Assembly (NCBI GenBank): GCA_032622095.1
Contig: CP136066.1
Coordinates: 41,925,835 to 41,989,834 of the forward strand
Source: Siphonodentalium dalli
Lineage: Eukaryota; Mollusca; Scaphopoda; Gadilida; Siphonodentaliidae
Length of the DNA: 64,000 bases
Reading direction: 5' to 3'
Of this stretch, positions 23,440-32,930 are shown in pieces. The notes under the pieces were generated by a model. It did no database searches and was not told the origin of the DNA. It saw nothing but the letters and a program-made list of their open reading frames with translations. Both the position numbers and the translations under genes were made by a program. How positions within the stretch are numbered: position 1 is the first letter of the stretch; each line of letters starts with the position of its first letter.

Positions 23440-25440
23440 TTTTGGCGCCAATTCCAATGGGCTAATTGATGAGCAAGGTTAATGTAGGAGCGGGTATGCT
23501 GGTATCTCACAAGTAGGCCCCCGAAGTTTGATAGCTCTACTATAACAGCAACCTGTCCAACAGCGAGCGAGCTTCGGGTGGGTTCAGACTTGCAAATTGC
23601 AACAAAAATCAAAGGGGAGAAATTGTCTAAAAAATGAAACATCGAGATAAAAACAATTCTGAGTAGTGGATATGATAGATAGTATCCAAGCGCAACTTAT
23701 TGATGTCTGCTTAATTGACGCTAAGGTCGAAGGTTCACTCGTGGCGAGGCTTTATAATGTAAATAAGTTTTCTGAAGTGCTGTATCACTAACCTATTTTT
23801 CTCGCCAAATCCGACCGGGTTAATGAAGGAGCGAGCTAATGCAGGAGCAGGTATACTTCGATATACTTCTGGTAATATCCGAAAGTTTGACCGCTCTACT
23901 AACAAAGCAACCTGACCAACGGAGAGCTCGTGTTCAGGTGGGTTCAAATCGTCAAATTCCAACAAAAACCAAAAGTTGAAAAAAACTTCAAACTATCAAA
24001 CACGGAGATACAATTTTGCTGATGAGCGGGTGTGATAGGGGGTATCAACGCCCAACTCTGGTACGATTTCTTAAGTTTCAGAGCAAAGGGTTTACTAGTG
24101 GCGACGCTATATAGCGTAATACGTACTACATGTAGATGAACACAGCCTGCCATCGATATATGGCAAAACTCGAAATTCTCCAATATTCACATCAAATTCA
24201 AACAGGCTAATGAATGGGCGAGTGAATTGCGCTAGCAGGTACATCGGTATACAATAGATACATCCTGGAAGTTTGACTGTCGTGGTTTAAAAGCAATCCG
24301 TCTAACAGAGAGCTTGCATCGGTGTGTGTCGAGGATTTTGGCAAATTCGAGTAAATCTCACCAAAACAAAAAATATATATAGAGAAATCGTGAATCGAGA
24401 CGAGTGGATGTGGTGGGTACTACCACGCGCAAATTCGGTGAAATTTTATAATTTTTCAAATAGATGCGCAATGAGTTAATCAGGATTAAGTGCCCGATAT
24501 GACATGCATTCACATGTTACATAGGCAAATACCCCCGGATGACTGTATACACTAGGATATTTAATGCAGGGACAGGTATGTCGGTATACTGACAGATCGC
24601 CCACAAATTTTGACCAACGGAAAGCTCGTGTTCAGGTGGGTTCAAATCGTCAAATTCCAACAAAAACCAAAAGTTGAAAAAAACTTCAAAATATCAAACA
24701 CGGAGATACAATTTTGCTGATGAGCGGGTGTGATAGGGGGTATCAACGCCCAACTCTGGTACGAATTCTTAAGTTTCAGAGCAAAGGGTTTACTAGTGGC
24801 GACGCTATATAGCGTAATACGTACTACATGTAGATGAACACAGCCTGCCATCGATATATGGCAAAACTCCAAATTCTCCAATATTCACGTCACATTCAAA
24901 CAGGCTAATGAATGGGCGAGTGAATTGCGCTAGCAGGTACATCGGTATACAATAGATACATCCTGGACATTTGACTGTCGTGGTTTAAAAGCAATCCGTC
25001 TAACAGAGAGCTTGCATCGGTGTGGGTCGAGGATTTTGGCAAATTCGAGTAAATCTCACCAAAAAAAATAAAAAAAAATAGAGAAATCGTGAATCGAGAC
25101 GAGTGGATGTGGTGGGTACTATCCACGCGCAAATTCGGTGAAATTTTAAAATTTTTCAAATAGATGCGCAATGAGTTAATCAGGATTAAGTGCCCCATAT
25201 TACATGCATTCACATGTTACATAGGAAAATACCCCCGGATGACTGTATACACTAGGATATTTAATGCAGGGACAGGTATGTCGGTATACTGACAGATCGC
25301 CCACAAATTTTGACCGCTCTGCTATAAAAGCAACATGCCCAACGGAGAGCTCGCTTAGGAATGGTTCAGACGTTTGACAAATTCCACCGAAACTCAATGG
25401 GGGGTAAAAATCGCGTATCCAAATAAAACAAAATTGACGA
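23440..25440 (+). repeat. ~350 bp modular satellite with a 700 bp tandem duplication
   Basis: A module with the phrases GAGCNRGTATRYYGGTATA, TTTGACCGCTCTACTATAAA, GCAACCTGNCCAACGGAGAG, CTCG, and GGTTCA-AAATTCCAACAAAA recurs about six times (around 23500, 23880, 24250, 24600, 24960 and 25300). Two adjacent modules are themselves duplicated almost perfectly: about 23912-24612 and 24612-25313. The two blocks share long runs, including CCCCCGGATGACTGTATACA and CGTACTACATGTAGATGAAC. The minus-strand 79-residue ORFs at 23944 and 24642 are the same repeat read twice, not genes. Confidence 0.85.
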
Positions 25441-25913
25441 AATTGCGGTAGTATCTATATGCAACTTTAGTGCGATTTTCTAAGTTTTTCAGCCAACGAG
25501 TATAGAATATTGCTCGGCCATAGCATTAATATTAATTATATATCTTAAGACTTTCATGGCGTACAATGGTATGTAGTATTTTGCTTTGTACTGTGAGTGC
25601 TTCTTATAAATTAACAACCAGGGTCGTGGCGTATTGCATAATATTAGTATCATTACAACAATCATAACAAGGGTCTAAGGGCAGTAATCGCCATGACAGT
25701 TTTAACAAATAAATCCTCATATATCATTAATAATATACCCACAAGTCGAAATTCTGAACTTAAAATCCTTGTCTATGATCTTTTTATTATTCATTTAATT
25801 ATTTAATACATAATTTCCATATAATATAAAGATTGTGTTCATTACAAATTAAATATTCCATGGAAGTATAAAATTTCTGGTATTTCAGAAATTTAAATCC
25901 TAGTTACAGTTAA
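25441..25913. other. 3' flank of the ATPase block
   Basis: AT-rich, no gene. On the minus strand an AATAAA polyadenylation signal lies about 125 bases beyond the stop at 25914 of the shifted ATPase tail (see the separate entry). No transposon terminal repeat recognised. Confidence 0.4.
25783..25788 (-). promoter_or_regulatory. candidate polyadenylation signal
   Basis: AATAAA on the minus strand, about 125 bases downstream of the stop that ends the shifted tail frame of the ATPase gene. Position fits a mature 3' end, but AATAAA is common by chance in such AT-rich DNA. Confidence 0.35.
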
Positions 25914-27436
25914 TTATCCATTGTCATCGTCGTCATCTTGCTCAGAGTCTTGAGAGTCTAAGTGTTTATCGTTTTTGTCTTTACTTTTATTTCTCATGTA
26001 CTCCATCAGGAGGGGTTTATATGTCCTCAACGAAATCCGAACGGCAGGGAGTATATCATAGCTATCATCTAGCATCTTATACCCATGAGTTTTCCCACCA
26101 CTAACTTCGAGTAAATTTGTATAAATGCGGCATATATGTTTAAAAAACGCCTCTCACAATCGGGCCGTATCTTCACTTTTGATTTTTCTTCAGCCTCTTC
26201 TTCCGTCAGCCCTCTCTTCATATAACGTTCAACTAATTCATCTAATTCTGCCTTATTGTCATCTAGGGCCTGTAACCACACATCTTTGAAATAATCGTTT
26301 TCTTTTTCAGTCGGAAGTGTTAATATTTGTCTGTCCTGGTCCGGAATTGAATCTATTTTCTTTGTGTCAGTTTTCTGTTTTGTATTATTCACCGGTGCCT
26401 CTTCACTTGCTTCTCTTTTCTTCCTATCAGAACACCAATTTTTAATGTGCCTTTGTACATCATGGTGGGTCTCAAACACGACACCACAATCGTCACAGCT
26501 TGGCATGATACCGTCTTCGCTTTCAGAGTCGTATTCCTGCTGTGACAATAGCCTATGGTATGTCGTTTCACTGATGTTATCTTCCGTTTGATGGGTTATC
26601 ACCTCGAATGGCTCATCAACAGTACTGTTATTTGGTAATATGCTTTCTTCTTTTATACTCGACTTTGTCAACATATTACTACTAAGTCGCAAACTTTCTG
26701 GAGTATTCGTTTTTAAGTCAACTACGAGATAACCAAATGGTTGATTGGTAGCTTTATTGAAATGGCACATACAGTGTTGCGTTTTCTCTGGATACATTTG
26801 ACGAGCTAGAGTCATTACCTGCATTTTATCTATGGGGTTGTTGAATAGAATCAAGTAGTGGCAATTTCTCCGTTGGGTGGGGTCCTTGTTATAGTACAGA
26901 GATTGGTTAATCGCAAACACTGATATACCCAAATGGTGAATGCCTTCGGTAAATAATTCAGTAACCCGCGAATCCTTGGACGCCGTAGACATAAGGTCAT
27001 CAAGTACAATCAGACATTTTTTTCCAGAATGAATGAGGGTGTCCAAATTAGTCGGAAGACCTTGTATAAACTGGACAGATGGCGCGACTGTGTCCTTGAT
27101 TTCATCGTATAATGGCTGCCAGTACTTATAGAACCAAATTATTTTCTCGGGTGAAGGCTGTATACTCGCTGAACAATTTTGAAGTATACTCTTAAGCAAG
27201 TGTGTTTTGCCGCAAGAAGTTGGTCCCGAAATCCACGCGGTAAATGGATGCCTGAACTTGAAGTCATCCTGCAGCACGCCACCACTGCTTTCTCTATAAT
27301 GTTGTTGTTGTTGTTGTTTTAGTTGTTGTTTTAGTTGTTGTTTTAGTTGTTGTTGTTGTTGTTGTTGAGAATGTTTGAACTTTATATGCCGTTTTAAACT
27401 GTCTGGCCATACATATTTACTTGAACATGTTTCACA
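25914..27436 (-). CDS. Polinton/adintovirus-type packaging ATPase with zinc fingers; tail in shifted frame
   Basis: Numbering from codon 27277, the core has Walker A GPTSCGKT (residues 18-25), Walker B CLIVLDDL (88-95) and a sensor-like FAINQS (121-126). It also has the phrases WFYKYWQPLYDEI, VQFIQGLP, LFTEGIHHLGISV and FNNPIDKMQVMTLARQMYPE. This is the signature of the HerA/FtsK-like genome-packaging ATPase of Polintons/Mavericks and adintoviruses. The frame is open well upstream of 27277, to 27436. It includes a C2H2 finger (C-x2-C-x12-H-x4-H) and a Gln-rich linker, so 27277 (a GTG) is not the start. A second finger-like C-x2-C-x12-H-x4-C lies at residues 261-282. The main frame stops at 26069. 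From a T6 run at 26142-26147 the -1 frame continues, basic then Asp-rich, to a stop at 25914. No capsid, protease, integrase or polymerase B lies nearby, so it is a lone or fragmentary element. Confidence 0.75.
27297..27366 (-). repeat. CAA/CAACTAAAA trinucleotide tract encoding Gln-rich linker
   Basis: On the minus strand, runs of CAA codons interrupted three times by CTA AAA give Q-runs separated by LK. The frame is continuous with the upstream zinc finger and the downstream ATPase, so the tract is inside the coding frame and likely polymorphic in length. Confidence 0.85.
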
Positions 27437-27632
27437 CTAATGCTTTATCCTTGACAGACAGGAGGGCACTGAGTCTTTTTCAGTAAAAAGAGAGCCTTTT
27501 ATGACAAGAAGAACAATATCTATTAATCGAGTTTTCAGTTCCATATTTTGCATCTAGTGTGGTGGCGCAGTGTCCTAATTTGATCTAGGACGGTGCCGCC
27601 GTGTCTGAGTGCCATTGAGCCATTGAAATGTC
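27437..27632 (-). other. interrupted upstream finger region of the ATPase gene
   Basis: An in-frame TAG at 27437-27439 precedes the C2H2 finger. It is part of GCATTAG, which could also serve as a splice acceptor. Further upstream (about 27440-27530) a C-x2-C pair and basic residues can be read only across frame changes, so a first finger may be decayed. I cannot define the true start. Confidence 0.35.
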
Positions 27633-28019
27633 TTATGTTATCCCGCTTAAGTAACTTTGTAGATACAGAATAGACATATCCATGTCACACATACTATTGA
27701 AGGATTCCATCTGAATTTGAATCGATTTACGTCCTTGTTTCAGTATAATATAATTTTTATTCCGAGTAAGTGTTATAGAAAGTTCCGGTGCAATGGATAC
27801 GATTATTCCATCACCAACTTCTGAAATATCAAATCTGTCATACACCCTACATGCCTCTAACTGCGCCTGTGTCATCGTGCAAACGCCCACTGTTTTTCTC
27901 CACTGCGTTCGTTGTTGTCTCATATGGACTTCGCATCTAGCGGCCGGGAGGGGATGCAACTCTTCTGATCTAGGAAAATATGAGTATATATTTGTTTTGT
28001 TTTTTTTCGCGAGATACAC
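27633..28019 (-). CDS. small ORF beside the ATPase, possible PC4-like fold
   Basis: 128-codon frame, same strand and upstream of the ATPase. The C-terminal half (IIVSIAPELSITLTRNKNYI, ILKQGRKSIQIQMESFNSMC, then an acidic turn and helix) has the strand pattern and K/R-G-R/K-x-I-x-L/I-x2-E/Q-x-(F/W) phrase of PC4/Sub1 single-strand DNA-binding domains. Similarity is weak and by eye. The N-terminal part is basic with no motif. A TTTTCCTAG acceptor-like site at about 27970 could join an upstream exon, so the ATG at 28019 is not secure. If it belongs to the ATPase-bearing element, a DNA-binding accessory role is plausible. It may equally be an unrelated remnant. Confidence 0.35.
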   Translation of the reverse strand: MYLAKKNKTNIYSYFPRSEELHPLPAARCEVHMRQQRTQWRKTVGVCTMTQAQLEACRVYDRFDISEVGDGIIVSIAPELSITLTRNKNYIILKQGRKSIQIQMESFNSMCDMDMSILYLQSYLSGIT

Positions 28020-28244
28020 ACCATTGGACGAGGAGGTGTGAAAGCAACTCCTCGCCCCCGGTGGGGGGATTGCCCCTATCTACTCGTCTTCCCTCCCATT
28101 TCACTCTGCTTCCCTCCCTGTCGACTCCTCGATCCGACTTCCCCACCCCCGTTCGCACCACGTCTATAGTTATCTCACAAGACTCACATCCCTTTGTATC
28201 CCCCGGATAACACCGTATATACAGCGGGATGTGGGATAACACCG
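28020..28244. other. pyrimidine-rich junction between ATPase block and LINE
   Basis: Strongly C/T-biased plus strand (28060-28160) ending at two copies of GATAACACC (about 28205 and 28232). These lie exactly where the LINE reading frame loses similarity to its family, consistent with a microhomology junction. Confidence 0.4.
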
Positions 28245-29095
28245 ATGCAGCTTTATGTTTGGATTATTCCATAAGAGCCATGAACATATATTTCCATTTG
28301 ACTCATTCTTCTCACTGAAATAGCTCCATGCTGTGAGTACATCACGCCAGAATGGATTTAATATATTTTTGGAATAGTTTCGCAAGTACATGCTGTCATA
28401 AAAAAGAAATAGTGAGTCATCGGCAACAGGGAGATCAGTTAAAGGGATCCATTTCGAGTTCATTGACATAAGACGTCTAACCCAAGTTATTTTCATTGAC
28501 ATTATAAAGTTTCTGATATCTTCTACCATTTTCAAGCCGCCATTTTGATAGTCTTGACAAATGAGCTTTCTTTTTATTCTACCCCTATTCGAGTTCCAAA
28601 ATAATTTGTAAAGAAGTGATTCGAGCTGTTCAATAAATGCGTTTCCAGGATCTGGTAATGCTATGAATAGGTGGGTAAGTTTAGGTAGTATAAGAGATTT
28701 GATCACTGTTATTCTTCCGATTGGTGTTAATAGTCTATGTTTCCATGTTTCGATCATACGGTTTATGTGCACTAATTCTTTATCATAGTTGTGACTCATC
28801 TTGCCTAGGTCTGTATTGAACTGAATACCCAATAAATCGAGGGTAGGAGAAACGATTAGATTTAGATCGGGACAAATACAATCTTTCCGATATGTATGTG
28901 ATCCATTCCACGACGCCTGACATTTGCTAGGGTTGATCCGTAAGCCAGATATGTCTGCAAAGAAGTCTAGTACTTTATAAGCTTCTCGTAAACTATTTTC
29001 ACTACCATCTAAGATGAATGTCGTGTCGTCTGCGTACTGTGTTATTTTGTAGTCCTGATTTCCGAGGGTTATTCCTGCCATATTTCCATTTTGCT
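28245..29095 (-). pseudogene. Tx1/L1-like reverse transcriptase, palm motif C to thumb
   Basis: Open frame after the MITE insertion, beginning KQNGNMAGITLGNQDYKI. It contains the catalytic QYADDTTFILDG, the GLRINPSKCQ segment, LDLLGIQF (motif D/E region), and long helical thumb sequence such as HRLLTPIGRITVIKSLILPK and FWNSNRGRIKRKLICQDYQN. It ends without a natural C-terminus at the element's 3' truncation. Confidence 0.8.
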
Positions 29096-29103
29096 TCACC
29101 AAG

Positions 29104-29661
29104 CAGGGGGGGGTCGGAAAACAATTTCAGGCACGTATGGCATTTTTTCCCTTTCGATCATTTTTTGTACCCACCCACCCCCACCGCCAAATTTTTTTCC
29201 GTTTTCGGCAGTTTTTTCCGACCATTTTTGGACACCCACCCCCCCCCCCTTTTAACACTAAAACAGAGATTTGCGGTGGGAAATTCACTGTAAACAGCTG
29301 TATATGAATTTCTGTGCATACTATTTATCATGGATGTTAACATGGACATGCAAATAGGAATGAGTCATTTTGAGGTCATTCGGCCAAAAAAACATAGCTG
29401 CCAGCGGCCATCTTGGATTTCAAAATTTGCAACAAAATACAACACGATAACTGCCTGCAGTCAGTTTACAATTAGAATTACATTATTTCTCTCATTCAAA
29501 GTGGATTTGAAGCCCAACTCATTGCCAAAACACTAAAAACAAGCAGGAAATTTTTTTTTTAGTTGCGGAAAAAATTGCTTGTTGGTGGCTTTGACCACCC
29601 CACCCTCCCCGGCATACGTGCCGGAATTTGTTTTTTCACCCCCCCCCCCCCCCCCCCCCTG
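29104..29661. mobile_element. hAT-type MITE, ~558 bp, inserted in the LINE
   Basis: Ends are CAGGGGGGGGTCGG on the left and a C-run ending CCCTG on the right, with subterminal inverted matches (CAGGCACGTATGGC versus GGCATACGTGCCGG). Target duplication: TCACCAAG at 29096-29103 and GCACCAAG at 29661-29668 (7 of 8). Removing the element restores the LINE frame between motif B and motif C, which proves the boundaries. No transposase is encoded. The interior carries the AACATGGCTGCCAGCGGCCA tract shared with the satellite at 56290-57195. Confidence 0.85.
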
Positions 29662-29670
29662 CACCAAGAG

Positions 29671-30808
29671 AGATAAAATTTCTGCGCATATCAAAAAAAT
29701 ATACGGTGAGACGGGGTCACCTTGTCGACAGCCTCGAGAAAGACTGAAGCTCCTCGAGATGTGGCCATTTATCAGAATTGAGGAATTAATATTGTTGCAA
29801 AAAAATTGTAATCCATCTCTTTAGTGATTCACCAAAATTGAACATATCTAAACATTTCATGATGAATTTCCATGATACGGAATCAAATGCTTTTGCAAAA
29901 TCTACTAAAAGTAAAAGACCCGGTTTGTTTTGCAATTTACTTCTGTATATAATATCATAAACCAATCTAGTATTATCGCCTATGTATCGGCCTTGGTTAA
30001 ATCCGCTTTGGTCTTCGCTAATTAAGTGAGGTAGCACGCGTTTTAAGTCGCTCTGCTATACATGACGATGCTAGTTTGTATGAGACATTCAGTAAGGTGA
30101 TCGGCATCCAGTTTTTGAGAAGGTGTCGTTCCTTGTTTTTTTGGGGGGATAATTGTTATCAGGCCTTGTTTTTGTGTCATGGAAAGCTCACCATCAACGA
30201 GGGATTCATTTAGCGATTCACACAGGAGTTGACCCAGGTCAGACAAAGAAATATTTCCAGAACTCATAAGGATAGCCATCTAAGCCGGAAGATTTTTCGT
30301 ATTTTGATTTCTTTAGTGCCATCGTTAGTTCACCTAGAGTTATGGGGCCTTCTATAATTTGGGCTGCCTCATGCGATAGTCTTGAAAATTCACCTTGATC
30401 CAATATTGATTTGTAATCAAAGTCTATTGTTTTTTTGACGAGTACAAGGTTTGGTAGAATTTTCGTGTTTCATTTAAAATTTCATTTTGGTTTTGGTCAC
30501 TTTTTTCCGTTTGAATCCTCCAAGAGTGCCAGGGTTTTTTATATATAGTTTCGTTTTTCTAAATTCAGGAAGTATTTTGTTGGTTTTTTTCCATGCTCAA
30601 TCCACTTTGCTTTCGATCTCATCATTGCCCCTTGGGTAGCTTCTATTTCATGGAGTTCAGTGTCAATGTTTTGAATTTGTTCCATTATATTGGCCTTATT
30701 TAAATCGACTGAACATTTGTCGATGGAATTTTCGAGTTCATTTTTAATTTTTATTAATGAGCCTTCTTTTTCTTTTCGCTCACGCTTGCGTTTAGCTGAA
30801 TACGTCAT
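29671..30808 (-). pseudogene. Tx1/L1-like RT fingers and palm motifs A-B, with linker
   Basis: Reading on the minus strand, several short frames together cover the linker helix (RKRERKEKEGSLIKIKNELE), a KYFLNLEKRN segment, an ITIIPPKKQG segment, EDQSGFNQGRYIGDN and motif A. After a frame change at about 29800, INSSILINGH and GCRQGDPVSP (motif B) follow, running to the MITE boundary. Frameshifts lie near 30540, 30280, 30040 and 29800. Confidence 0.75.
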
Positions 30809-30811
30809 TGC

Positions 30812-31735
30812 TTAACCTCTGATATCGAGTAGAATTACGTCAAGAAGAAGTTTTTTGCCAATTTCGCATCTGCTTGAGGTGGAATCCGCTTCATCGCGTC
30901 GGATATATTTGTATCTACATTTGTTTGATTCTATGATAGATTTAACCAATTCCATATATTTTTCTTCGTGTAAGAGAGAAGTAGTGAATTTCCAGAAACT
31001 CTGGCTTCTATTGATATTATTCAGCGATAAAGATAGAGTAATAATAGAGTGATATGATCTATAACCTGGTAACATATCTGGGCCCGCTCCTGTACTACTA
31101 ATTAGGTCATTTGATATCAGGAAATAATCAAGTCTTGCCATTTTAATTGGAGATTTTCTCCTCCAAGTGTATCGCTTCTCATTTTCAGTATTAGGCCTCC
31201 ATGCATCTACAAGTTCGAGTCTGTCGACAAGTGATTCCACTGCTTTTAATGCTTTTGGATTATTTATATGTTTATAATTATAAGTATCCATGTTTTGGTC
31301 GCGAGCCAAATTCCAGTCCCCACAAATTATAACTTGCGTGTTGCCAATATCAAGGATTTTATTTTTGAGTCGAACATAGAAATCTGGATTATCTTCGTTT
31401 GGTCCGTAGATATTTGCAAGAGTTATTCTCATTTGTTCAATCGTCATGTCTAGTATAATAAAGTTTCCGTTGTCGTCCTTTAATACATTGTGTATATGAT
31501 AGTCAAAGTTATTTTTGAAAAGAATTGCTACTCCGCGCGATTGGGACTTGTAAGAAGATGCTTCAATTTTGAAACCCCATTCAGATTCAATGTATTTTTC
31601 CATATCGTTCGCAAAGTGTGTATCTTGGAGACAATATAGTGAGGCATTAGAATTTCGCAAGAAGTTGAACACATCGCGGCGCTTTTCTTTTTGATTAAGC
31701 CCTCGGCAATTAGCAGATACTATTTTTATAGACAT
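30812..31735 (-). pseudogene. LINE APE-type endonuclease, longest intact frame of the element
   Basis: 307 codons opening MSIKIVSANCRGLNQKEKR. It shows the conserved Asn near the start, the QDTHF glutamate/aspartate region, the NIYGPNED (Y-x-P) motif, the ICGDWN catalytic motif, the RLDYFLIS motif and a terminal YRSYHSIITLSL (SDH-equivalent with S-Y-H). That order is the APE endonuclease of L1/Tx1-clade LINEs. The SDH aspartate appears replaced (SYHS), so cleavage activity may already be lost. The frame ends at 30812 by frameshift into the linker. Confidence 0.8.
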
Positions 31736-31979
31736 TTAACGACAGCAGTAGGCAGACAACCGAAACGAAAAGAAGTAAAGCAATAGTAAGTATAGTTAAG
31801 AATATTAAGGTCCCTCTAAAACAAGCAAAACTTATTGATTCCATTGAATTTAGTGATAATTATACATTCTTGACAAAAAGAAAAAGCTTTCGTTCCACAA
31901 ACACACACACACAAATAACAATGAGCAATACAAACCGGTATTGGATTAACATGTTAAGGCCTTGTGTGTAGCGATTTTT
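31736..31979. other. non-coding flank
   Basis: AT-rich with a short (CA)n at about 31905. Nothing else seen. Confidence 0.4.
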
Positions 31980-32195
31980 CTTAACATATATTACCATGAT
32001 TGTGATGGTAGCGGTTGTTTTTCATAACATATATTACCATGACTGAGATGGTAGCGGTTCAAAACATATTACCATGATTGTGGGCGTTGCGGTTCAAAAC
32101 ATATATTACCATGATTGTGATGGTAGCGATTTTTTATAACATATGTTACCATGATTGTGATGGTAGCGGTTTTTCATAACATATATTACTATGAT
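31980..32195. repeat. ~40-55 bp tandem repeat, 5 copies
   Basis: Copies of AACATATATTACCATGATTG followed by TGATGGTAGCGGTT and a variable T-rich or CAAA spacer. The last copy leads directly into the inverted-repeat Helitron-like segment. Confidence 0.85.
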
Positions 32196-32407
32196 TACGT
32201 CGCTGCCACCGCTGATGCGCGAAATATCGCCCAAGGTCATTTGCGGGTACCCGTGTCAAGGTCATGTTTGGGTGGACAAAATAACCGGACAAAAATATTT
32301 CCCGTCCCGAGTTGATAATACATAACACATTTCACATCGATGTCACCGCTGACTACCGAGATATCGCCCAAGGTCAAGCCGTCTTCGAGTCTATAGAGGA
32401 TATATAT

Positions 32408-32459
<52 letters not shown>

Positions 32460-32489
32460 GGAAGTCTCAAAATCAAAATATATGGTAGA
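32196..32489 (-). mobile_element. Helitron-like 5' end fragment (family 1), inverted arm
   Basis: On the minus strand, 32489 starts TCTACCATATATTTTG and continues GATTTTGAGACTTCCG, a (TA)n(TG)n tract and TATAGACTCGAAGACG. That matches the 5' end of the complete elements at 61018-63269 (TCTATACTATATATTTTG, then AGACTTCG). The segment 32196-32372 is the reverse complement of 32558-32745 (CGATATCTCGGTAGTCAGCG, ATCGATGTGAAATGTGTTAT, GGTACCCG). Confidence 0.65.
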
Positions 32490-32822
32490 CTAGCAGGTTA
32501 CCCCGCCACTGGCGTGGTTCGTCTCATGGCTTTGTTCGAAAAAGCAATTGCAACAGCAAATGACCTTGGGCGATATCTCGGTAGTCAGCGGTGACATCGA
32601 TGTGAAATGTGTTATGTATGGTCAACTCGGGACGGGAAATAATGTTGTCCGGTTATTTTGTCCAGCCAACATGACATTGACACGGGTACCCGCGAATGAC
32701 CTTGGGCGATATTTCGCGCATCAGCGGTGGCAGCGACGTACGGGGTTACCTTCAAAAACAAAAATTAATGAATCGACCAAAGCCATGGGACGAATGCCGC
32801 CAGTTGCGGGCTAATCTGCTAG
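32490..32822. mobile_element. 333 bp segment bounded by two opposed Helitron 3' ends
   Basis: Left boundary CTAG at 32490-32493 followed by CAGGTTACCCCGCCACTGGC. Right boundary is ATGCCGCCAGTTGCGGGCTA, then ATCTG and CTAG at 32819-32822. Each end reads outward as hairpin plus spacer plus CTAG|T, so the segment has inverted Helitron 3' termini. Both sides continue immediately with a TC-starting Helitron 5' end (TCTACCATATAT on minus; TCTATTATATAT on plus), so adjacent elements abut head-to-tail. Confidence 0.65.
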
Positions 32823-32930
32823 TCTATTATATATTTTGGAACTTATGTCTGTCTGTGTGTATGTGTGTTATAGACTCGAAAACTGATTGGCCGATCCGAT
32901 TCGAATGTGGTATGTAGGCCTACTTTGATC
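32823..32930 (+). mobile_element. Helitron-like 5' end fragment (family 1)
   Basis: Directly after CTAG the plus strand reads TCTATTATATATTTTGGAAC, then a TGTCTGTCTGTGTGTATGTG tract and TATAGACTCGAAAAC. This is the same layout as the other 5' ends of this family. The downstream limit is unknown. Confidence 0.5.

Larger units (their letters stand above)
28245..31735 (-). mobile_element. Tx1/L1-like LINE ORF2, frameshifted, 3'-truncated, interrupted by a MITE
   Basis: Minus-strand order. An N-terminal APE endonuclease (31735-30812) shows KIVSANCRGLNQKEKR, YCLQDTHF, NIYGPNED, IICGDWNLARD, and a DYFLIS plus YRSYHSII ending. Next comes a coiled-coil-like linker (30808-30539). The reverse transcriptase has EDQSGFNQGRYIGDN, motif A LLLVDFAKAFDSVSW (near 29900) and motif B GCRQGDPVSP (about 29710-29740). 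After the inserted MITE it resumes with motif C QYADDTTFI (28170-29102 frame) and thumb/C-terminal sequence to LLWNNPNIKL. Several frameshifts separate the segments. The family is recognised from the endonuclease opening and the Q-YADDT palm. The 3' end is lost at about 28245. Confidence 0.85.

Noticed and set aside
23944-24881. Two near-identical 79-residue minus-strand ORFs
   Set aside because: They are the same satellite block read twice after a 700 bp tandem duplication.
27970-28242. 90-codon minus ORF with charged repeats upstream of the small PC4-like ORF
   Set aside because: It overlaps a pyrimidine-rich low-complexity tract and the LINE truncation junction. The Gly/Arg/Asp pattern comes from the simple sequence.
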